A stretch of 24,679 bases of DNA. Origin: Ophiothrix spiculata. Lineage: Eukaryota > Echinodermata > Ophiuroidea > Amphilepidida > Ophiotrichidae. The stretch is from the NCBI GenBank assembly GCA_000969725.1, contig JXSR01S017896.1. One strand, 5' to 3'. The first letter of the stretch is position 1; every line of letters begins with the position of its first letter. The notes under the pieces were generated by a model, which made no database searches, was not told where the DNA came from, and saw only the letters and a program-made list of their open reading frames with translations. The translations under genes were made by a program, and so were the position numbers. This document shows positions 18,756 through 24,679 of the stretch, one piece after another.

Positions 18756-18819
18756 TTTGCAGACTACGTCAAAATGAAGTTGCTCTGACTGAGATAAAAA
18801 GAGGTCTGTTGCAGAGAGC

Positions 18820-19460
18820 TAAGCAAAAAAATCTTAATTCCGAAATTTGAGGAAAATCGGACGAACGGTTTTTGAGATATTGGTGTTTAAAGTTTCTTTG
18901 TATTCTATTGTTTTTGCCAATATATTGATGAAGTTAATAAGAAAACTGGCAAAATGTGCTCATTAATATTAATTTTTGCCAATATTTTTCCAATATTTTA
19001 TGAATAAACCTTCATACTACTTTTACCTTTAATAATTTTAACTTGAAACTTTGCCAATGTGTTGCTATGACCTAAAACCTTCATGTATGATTTACCCGCC
19101 CATCTAATTTGCATAATTGCATAATTAATTAGCCTTTTGTATAATGCTCATTTATTATACAAATATGCAAATTAGATGGACGGGAAATCATATGTTAATG
19201 TTTTAGGCCATAGAAACACATTGGCAAAAGTTTCAAGTTAAAATTATGTAAAACAAAAATAGTATCAAGGTTTATTCATAAGATATTGGTAAAATATTGT
19301 CAAATATGAATATAAATGAGCACATTTAGCCAATGTTGCTCATTAACTTTATCAATATATTGGCAAAAATGATAGAAAACAAAGAAATTAACATCAAGCA
19401 TATCTTGGCAACCGTAAGTCCAATTTCCTTCAAACAAAAACCATTTTGCTCAGTGTTTTA
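18820..19460. mobile_element. Large fold-back element (arms about 300 bp)
   Basis: The left arm (about 18820-19115) and right arm (about 19164-19460) are inverted copies. For example, TTTGCCAATATATTGATGAAG (18914-18934) faces CTTTATCAATATATTGGCAAA (19348-19368), and CATCTAATTTGCATA faces TATGCAAATTAGATG at the centre. The loop is about 48 bases. Arms are about 80 percent similar by eye, with the best match near the centre. There is no coding sequence. Clean target duplications were not found, so the outer limits are approximate. Confidence 0.75.
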
Positions 19461-19569
19461 AGCTTTACCTGTTCAATGTTATCAAGTGCCTCTAAATGCA
19501 GTTTCTAATTTCCAAAAACATCCTTTCGATTCACCTTAAATGTACATACCTAAATGCACAAACTTTCTT

Positions 19570-20276
19570 ATTCAAGTAGAGCTTTGTGCATGTGGCTTTG
19601 TCTCGGGCGAATCGAATGATTAAGTCATGTTTTAAATGACTCTAAAACTTACTCCTCATGATATCCTATCTAAAATCAAACTCACTCACTTAAACGAGCT
19701 AAAAGAGCTCCAAAATTAGTTTGTTGACCTTATGATGTGAAAATACTTTGACACCAACTTGAGTGAAGATTTGTGGTAAAATAACACTTCAAGTGGAAAA
19801 CTCAGATTTTAAAGGTCAAAACAGCAAAAACAATAATCCGCACGTCCCTAAGTTGAGTATTAGTTAAGTGCATATATATTAACAATGATTGACAACTACA
19901 TTATTTGAATTGTTGCATTTTAACGTGGTTTGAAATTCAAGTAGCCTAAATTGTCAATTACAGTGATGGTCATGTTCAAGGAAAATTTTCTATGAATACA
20001 TGTTTATGGTTTAGGTAATACGTACGTCAGTAGTTTCAGTGATTTAAGTCTGAGGTAATCGGTTCTGATCGTAGCGATACTTAGAAAAACAAAGAAGCAA
20101 CACTTTTGTTCTAAAACTATAATCAGATTTGTTAGTAAGTTAGTTGTACATTATGTGAGTAAATTGTCCGTAGAGTTTGTGTTGTTTTTGAATACGATAC
20201 AGACGTTCAAATATGTAAACTGTAGGGGATCCAATAAAGCCCATTTCCAAATGCTCCTTGGATGCTAGGATCAGAC
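19570..20276. other. Left flank of unit 3; no gene seen
   Basis: This is the counterpart of 1-737 and 9582-10300. It is noncoding and has no further features until the hairpin element at 20277. Confidence 0.6.
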
Positions 20277-20495
20277 AAAAGAAGACATCAAGACCTTCCC
20301 ATCATGCCTTGCTTCCAATGGGATTTTTTGTATGGGTTGTGATGAGAGGGTTTAGGGATGAAACATATCTGAAATGCAAAATCGGGATGGGATCGGCTGA
20401 TTGTGCATGTTTCATCCCTAAACCCTCTCATTAAAGCCTGCACAAAAATCCCATTATAATCAAGGCATGATGGGAAGGTTCTGATGTCTTCTTTT
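20277..20495. mobile_element. Hairpin element with 9 bp target duplication (219 bp)
   Basis: The two halves are inverted copies over about 95 bases each: AAAAGAAGACATC..CCTTCCCATCATGCCTTG on the left is mirrored at the right end, and GAGAGGGTTTAGGGATGAAACA faces its complement near the centre. GGATCAGAC flanks it on both sides (20268-20276 and 20496-20504). Unit 1 has the single-copy site at 738-746. A 9 bp duplication with long inverted arms is typical of Mutator-like (MULE) fold-back MITEs. No coding sequence; the minus-strand frame at 20288-20539 simply runs through the hairpin. Confidence 0.88.
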
Positions 20496-20606
20496 GGATC
20501 AGACATGCTGAGCCAGACATACACGAAAAACCAACACATTGGTCCAATTCTTTCAATGTCTCATATTCAAAAGAATTGTAAATATGTGACCCGTCGTAAG
20601 GTCCTA

Positions 20607-21278
20607 CACTCTTAGAAAGGAAGGATCAAATATGAGACAAAAAGGATCAAGTTTGATCCTTTTTAGGTATCAAATATGAGCTTACCCTTTAAGGATCAAA
20701 GTGATCCAAAAATAAGGATCAAAATTCTTGATCCGAAAAAAGGATCAAATTTTTCTTATAAAAAAGATCTGCCTAAAAACATCTCACTGATGTGACCCTA
20801 GCAGGGTTGGAACCCACGCTGCATGTGCACCATGTATAATTACCAATTATAATGACCAACGCTCTAACCACTCGCCCACGGAACAGGCAGTTATCAAGTG
20901 TGATGAAATTATCGTATTTGTATACCATTGTATACATTCCCGGCTATGTACATGATGTAGTGGATATGGGGTGTGCTCAAATATGAAACAAAAGGTCACG
21001 TTGGATCCAAACGCGGTATCAAATATGAGCTCATCCTTTCCGTATCAAAGTAAACCAAAAATACGGATCAAAACTTTGATATTGTAATCAAAAAGGATCA
21101 AAATAAAATGATCCTAAAAAAGGATCAAAATTGATCCTGGTGAATTTGATCCATTTGTATATTTTGATCCGAAAAAGTATCAAAACGATCCACATTGGAT
21201 CAAAAGTGATCCTTAAAGGATCAAAATAAAATGATCCCGAAAACTACTCGTTTATTTGATACCGACCTTCTAAGAGTG
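20607..21278. mobile_element. Composite MITE, second copy (672 bp)
   Basis: It has the same ends (CACTCTTAGAAAG, CTTCTAAGAGTG), same TA flanks, same GGATC/GATCC body and same internal tRNA-like piece as 5125-5795, in the same orientation. It differs by many substitutions and by a shorter 21 bp repeat tract. It interrupts the TGTGACCCGTC element close to that element's left end. Confidence 0.9.
20790..20885 (-). repeat. tRNA-like Pol III promoter inside the second MITE
   Basis: On the minus strand the A box is GGGCGAGTGGTTAGAGC (20861-20877) and the B box is GGGTTCCAACCC (20804-20815). The B box has lost the central TC-A-A form present in the first copy (GGGTTCAAACCC), so promoter activity is less likely here. 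Confidence 0.65.
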
Positions 21279-21752
21279 TACAATAAAACTTGATATTTTG
21301 CTGTCGTCTGAAAGATTATGTTTTAAGCTTTAAAATGAGACCTTGCATTTGGTTATTGGATGTTCGATTGCAAAGTTACTTCCAAATTGGTAAGAGGCAG
21401 AAAACTATAGTTCTGAGAAAACATGAAGGGAGAAAGGATTTATATCTCGGTTTTTTTTAAACATCTGTCTTATGTTTTGGATGTTGGAACGTGATTTTTG
21501 ACTATGCTCAGCTTCAATGGCCCGTATCTCGTAATTTACTATGACGACCTTAAGGTACCTTTCGATATGACGGGTCACATATATGATCACAACAAAGGGT
21601 TTCTATTAGTTTGCCCATTGCTTTTTTAATTATTCTTGATCTGAGTCCTAAAAACTACATGCAGTACATTGTACCGGTATTTGATTGGTATTAAGTACAG
21701 GTGTTTTGCTAAATATTTCCGTCTTTACTTGTTAATCCATACCTAAGTAAGA

Positions 21753-21944
21753 TTAGTATCTTTGATAAAATACTTCAAACAATTTAACTAAAACAAAAGC
21801 AATCAAAAATGCCAAAACCAGCGCAAAGACACCGCTAATTATTGTTGTGAGCTTAATCCGATGGAGAGAGCACCGTTGTTTGTAATAAAGTAGATTTCGG
21901 ATTGATATAAATCTGAAAACTTGTACTAACTTTGTGGTTCTCAT
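21753..21944 (-). pseudogene. Possible relic exon with hydrophobic segment (unit 3)
   Basis: It reads KLTTIISGVFALVLAFLIAF, then VLVKLFEVFYQRY and a stop. The hydrophobic run agrees with units 1 and 2 except for one or two residues. The preceding 30 residues (QVFRFISIRNLLYYKQRCSLHRI) agree in frame with unit 1 but not unit 2. The status is the same as for the other copies: suggestive, not established. Confidence 0.23.
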
Positions 21945-22700
21945 TGTATTTGAATGCTAGTACCACGCCTTATCTAATTACGCCTTAGTATTATGTAGAT
22001 ATGAAAAAGCTCTGAGATTGATTTATCAGATACAAAATTGATAAAATGTGACGGATTTTCTTTTGATGGTGATGACACATGCAGACAAGTACAATTTGAA
22101 ACAAAATCTATCAACTATTTTTGACATCATTTGTTGTTACAGTTTACAAAAAGCTTTACATGAAAAAAGGTACATGAAAAGACACATTGAAAGCATTAAC
22201 CGTATTTTCAAAATGATTTTCTATATCCTATTACTTTAAATGTTACTTCGTCCCTTGTTGATTACAAGCTCACCATATGACATTTTTAACAATATAAAAG
22301 CAACAACTGATGTTCTGAAATCAACATTGATGCATAGTAAGACCCATTTCTCAGAGGATAGAAGCATCCAATTTCATGGCACATTTCTTGAGAATAATTG
22401 TGAAGTGGTAATATACCCTATTCACTCGTCTAATTCAACTATTTTCCATCTGACAATCTCCTTAAATTAACAAAATCCCCATTTCCAAAAGTTTGACAAA
22501 TAGTCATACTCTATGACCGACACCTTATTTAAGTTATTTTAACAATTTTTGGCACGGTAGTATGAAAGCGCTCAACTGTAACGTGATCTAAATTCAAAGA
22601 ATGAGTAGTTGAATTAGACGAGCGAATACGGTATGTGACATTTGCTCGGATTTGTACAAATAAACATCGCATACCGCATTGAATTCTGAAATGTACTGAA
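21776..22700 (+). repeat. Module copy 7, interrupted
   Basis: This is the unit 3 counterpart of 1020-1575. It contains the SPYD block at 22240-22355 (reading LLITSSPYDIFNN), which is then interrupted by the 216 bp MITE. After the MITE it continues TATGTGACATTTGCTCGGATTTG and then jumps to sequence equivalent to unit 1 position 2031. Confidence 0.7.
22416..22631. mobile_element. TA-flanked MITE (216 bp)
   Basis: The left end CCCTATTCACTCGTCTAATT and the inverted right end CCGTATTCGCTCGTCTAATT share about 26 bases (to TTCAACTA) with two or three differences. Both sides carry TA. Unit 1 (1546-1562) and unit 2 (about 11447) have the uninterrupted AATATATGTGACATTTG. It has no coding sequence. Confidence 0.87.
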
Positions 22701-23280
22701 AAGGGACGTGAGACAAATAATTAATTTTTAGCCTAAAATATTGAGCATTGTATGTTGTTTTTAAGAAGTTAATATGTTTAGTATGTTGTGAATCATGACC
22801 ATTTATATGTTTTGCTTTATTATAAATTATTATGTACGATTAAATTAGACAAGAGCGAAATTGTCAAAAACGGTAAAGCGTCGTTTCATTCTATCCAAAT
22901 ATTGGACAAATTTGTTTTCAGCAGGTATTGAAATATGGTGTTAATTTTCATTCAATTTTCAGCAAGTTTTGTTTATTAAATTTAACCAAATAACGCTTAA
23001 AATCACCAAAGCATCAACTTCATTGTCATTTCAAAAAAGAAAAGCGGTAAAATTCGAATTTTTAACCCTATGCGCGCGGGAAGCTGAGACAGAGTTCTTT
23101 TTTTCTTTGGCCTTACATTAATCTATGCACTTTTACATGAACACACGTTTATTATGTTTTTCATGCTTCATGGCTATTTCTTTTTCTAGATTATAAACAG
23201 GTGAATGGGATCTGTTTAAGAAAATTAAACGCAACCTGTTGCTTAAAGCATTCGCAATATTGTTTAACATTTACTTAGGT
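22650..23280. other. Inter-module spacer of unit 3; no gene
   Basis: This closely matches 2031-2520 in unit 1, including GGGACGTGAGACAAA (22703-22717) and GCGCGCGGGAAGCTGAGACA (23072-23091). After that it follows the general spacer with GTGAATGGGATCTG. No gene was seen. Confidence 0.6.
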
Positions 23281-23511
23281 TGATTAAAACAATAGCAATC
23301 AAAAATGCGCTTTACCAATACAAAGATACCGAAAACAAGTGGGTTTTCTATTTGGAATTTTTATTAGGAAATTTAAATATACCGCAAATTATTGTTTTAA
23401 GAATAATCCGATAGAGAAAGGTGGATTTCAGATTGATAGAATTCAATAATTTGTAAAATGCGTGGTTTTCATTGTTTGCTGGTACAATTCCTTGATGAAC
23501 CACGCCTAGTA
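23280..23511 (+). repeat. Module copy 8, truncated
   Basis: It starts with GATTAAAACAATAGCAATCAAAAATG and continues to CACGCCTAGTA, where the CAGGGTGTCCC element begins. A 47-base insert (23332-23378) bounded by ATACCG on both sides splits its hydrophobic-segment region. The SPYD part is absent. Confidence 0.7.
23326..23384. repeat. 47 bp insert with 6 bp direct repeats
   Basis: ATACCG is present at 23326-23331 and 23379-23384. The sister copy at 13968-13984 has one GATACCGCTAATTATTG. The insert itself (starting AAAACAAGTGGG) is not recognised. Confidence 0.55.
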
Positions 23512-23970
23512 CAGGGTGTCCCAATAAACATTGTGCATGAAAACGGCGCTGATTTTCTCAGAAGTTAGGCACACCAGCGACCTGAAAGTTATACATCCTA
23601 AAGCCCATAGTTTTGTTCATCATCGTTGAAAAATTCAATAAAATCAATTGATGCAAACTAGAGATATCATAGATTTTGTGTGCTTGTATCAATTTCCTTC
23701 TGCACAATGGGATTCCTGTGGTTAAACATGTTCACAAAGAACATCGAAAGGGTCTTTAGTGACAAAGTCACTGCATACGTTTCGCCAATATTCTTTAAAA
23801 TGTAATCATATGAAGCCACTGTTCAGAAAAGGAAAATCCGAGTGTACGAAATCTTTTAATCAAAAATCTTTGAAAAGATCTGGCTGCTTGCATTGCTTCT
23901 AAAAATTCTAACATCACCCAAATAATGTTGTTTCTTAATATCAAACAATAAAAACATAAAGGAATCGCAT
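23512..23970 (+). mobile_element. Left end of a CAGGGTGTCCC element
   Basis: It begins CAGGGTGTCCCAATAAACAT directly after a TA, a mariner-type terminus distinct from the element at 7571. No matching right end is found in the window. Unit sequence resumes at about 23972 (CCCCAAGTTATGCGTAAAGT), so the right end has been lost together with part of the module and spacer. No coding frame is apparent. Confidence 0.6.
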
Positions 23971-24587
23971 TTTCCCCAAGTTATGCGTAAAGTATGTGCT
24001 GTTTGATATTAAATTATTCCTGATTAGAGACATTATATGACCTAAAAATCCTGATTTTTCGTTAAAAATGGGTCAAAACTCACAAACTTTCAGGTATGCT
24101 TTGTCTAAATCTGAATTCGTTTAGGGATTATTTTTTAAGAATATAAAAATTTGATGAATCATGATATTAAACTTGAAAACTTTATTTAGTTCGTTGCATG
24201 TATATTTGAAACAGGTCAATGTTTTTAAGGAAAAAAACATCAACTTGTTGAAATTTGGTCGAAACACATCGAAATTAAGAAAGCTGTTTCTGCTTTTGTG
24301 TATTCGTTTGTATGTTTGCTTGTTTGTTTGGTAGGTAATAGTAAAGGTTGGAGTATACGATCAATTTTCTTAGTGTATTATGCACTTTATCCGTACACTT
24401 TATCCGTTCCATCTCGAGTACAGTGGATTTATATCCTTGTTTGCAATTGCCATGATTACGAACAGGTAACAATGGATTTCATCATGACGAACTGATCATT
24501 TCATTACAACTATCCAATAAATAGGTTTGCACCCTTGGGAAATATTTGGAAGAAATACAGGATCAACCTTTTTGTTACCTCATAACC
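23971..24587. other. Spacer of unit 3; no gene seen
   Basis: This matches 3500-4330 in unit 1 with internal deletions: one of about 75 bases near 24013 and another of about 140 bases near 24414, where CCATCTACTTATTGG of unit 1 is absent. The overlapping short frames at 24275-24495 on both strands are not supported. Confidence 0.6.
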
Positions 24588-24679
24588 TTAACCCTAACAG
24601 TGCCCACCGTTTTCAGCTTTTTCACGGGGAAGGGGTAAAATAAACTAAGTACAAACACGTCATAGGGTGGGGGAGGAAG
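24588..24679 (+). other. Start of a new insertion at the right edge
   Basis: Homology to units 1 and 2 stops at CATAACC. TTAA follows, then CCCTAACAGTGCCCACCG and a G-rich stretch up to the window end. TTAA followed by CCC resembles a piggyBac-type terminus, but only one end is visible. Confidence 0.3.

Larger units (their letters stand above)
9581..19567 (+). repeat. Tandem array unit 2 (about 10 kb)
   Basis: This is the second and only complete-looking copy bounded by units on both sides. It opens with TTATTTTAGCTGAGCGTTGT and ends just before the same landmark recurs near 19568. It has more module copies than unit 1: 10590-11535, 12200-13010, a collapsed one at 13395-13545, and 13925-14760. 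It lacks the unit 1 insertions but has its own at 11697-11941, 15291-15433, 16085-16844 and 18580-19500. The offset from unit 1 is about 9581 at the left end. Confidence 0.85.
20585..21579. mobile_element. TGTGACCCGTC element with a MITE nested inside (995 bp)
   Basis: The ends are TGTGACCCGTCGTAAGG and, inverted from the right, TGTGACCCGTCATATCGAAAGG. It is flanked by TA (or ATAT if the element is taken from GTGACC). Removing it restores GTAAATATATGATCACAAC, which matches GTAAATACATGACCACAAC at 822-840 in unit 1. About 320 bases of its own sequence remain outside the nested MITE. No transposase frame is seen. Confidence 0.8.
19568..24679 (+). repeat. Tandem array unit 3, cut by the window edge
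   Basis: This is the third copy. It follows units 1 and 2 from the GGCTTTGTCTCGGGCGAATCG landmark through the first module (21776-22650), a second module interrupted at 23512, and the spacer (23970-24587). Relative to unit 1 it has lost roughly 450 bp: the sequence jumps from the match of about 1575 directly to the match of about 2031 at 22650. Insertions at 20277-20495, 20585-21579, 22416-22631 and 23512-23970 are specific to it. From 24588 on, the sequence no longer matches units 1 or 2. Confidence 0.82.

Noticed and set aside
20288-20539. 83-codon minus-strand frame
   Set aside because: It lies almost entirely in the hairpin element and crosses its end, so it is a by-product of the inverted repeat.
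23512-23970. Complete CAGGGTGTCCC mariner element
   Set aside because: No inverted right end is found before unit sequence resumes near 23972, so only a left-end fragment can be supported.
24585-24600. Telomeric repeat (CCTTAACCCTAAC)
   Set aside because: Fewer than two CCCTAA units are present, and the following sequence is unrelated.

Overview
This window looks like gene-poor nuclear DNA from an animal, most likely a marine invertebrate; I cannot name the species. The evidence is the strongly AT-rich sequence, the absence of any long open frame on either strand (the longest is about 100 codons), the lack of bacterial-style gene packing, and a dense mix of short transposons of metazoan type (Tc1/mariner-like, piggyBac-like and fold-back elements, tRNA-derived SINEs). 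No protein-coding gene can be called with confidence.

The dominant structure is a head-to-tail array of a roughly 10 kb unit. Unit 1 covers about 1-9580, unit 2 about 9581-19567, and unit 3 begins near 19568 and runs off the right edge. Each unit starts with the same landmark (TGGCTTTGTCT..GGCGA) and follows the same order. First comes a left flank of about 1 kb. Then come one or more copies of a 0.6-1 kb module. Then a 1-1.2 kb spacer, then a right half of several kb that ends in an AATGCACAAACTTTCTTA landmark. Module copies begin near 1020 and 2534 (unit 1), 10590, 12200, 13395 (collapsed) and 13925 (unit 2), and 21776 and 23280 (unit 3). The array is therefore a higher-order repeat with internal expansion in unit 2.

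Most length differences between units come from transposon insertions, so the units act as empty-site controls for each other. Unit 1 carries a 671 bp TA-flanked MITE with an internal tRNA-like Pol III promoter (5125-5795), a head-to-tail pair of hairpin MITEs (4498-4778), a retroelement-like insertion (6549-7099), a 1059 bp mariner-like element with 125 bp inverted repeats and a dead transposase remnant (7571-8629), and a GC-rich hairpin (1758-1813). Unit 2 carries a Tc1-like MITE (11697-11941), a tRNA-derived SINE (15291-15433), a piggyBac-like element flanked by TTAA with a tRNA-like sequence inside (16085-16844), and a large fold-back element (about 18820-19460) beside a segment inverted relative to unit 1. 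Unit 3 carries a hairpin element with a 9 bp target duplication (20277-20495), a TGTGACCC element (20585-21579) with a second copy of the 671 bp MITE nested in it, a 216 bp TA-flanked MITE (22416-22631), and one end of a CAGGGTGTCCC element (23512 onward).

Two short blocks in the module look somewhat protein-like: a minus-strand hydrophobic stretch and a plus-strand stretch with SPYDIFNN. Both are interrupted or frameshifted in several copies. I treat them as possible relics of a duplicated gene, not as working genes. All assignments rest on reading the sequence by eye; no alignment or database search was run.
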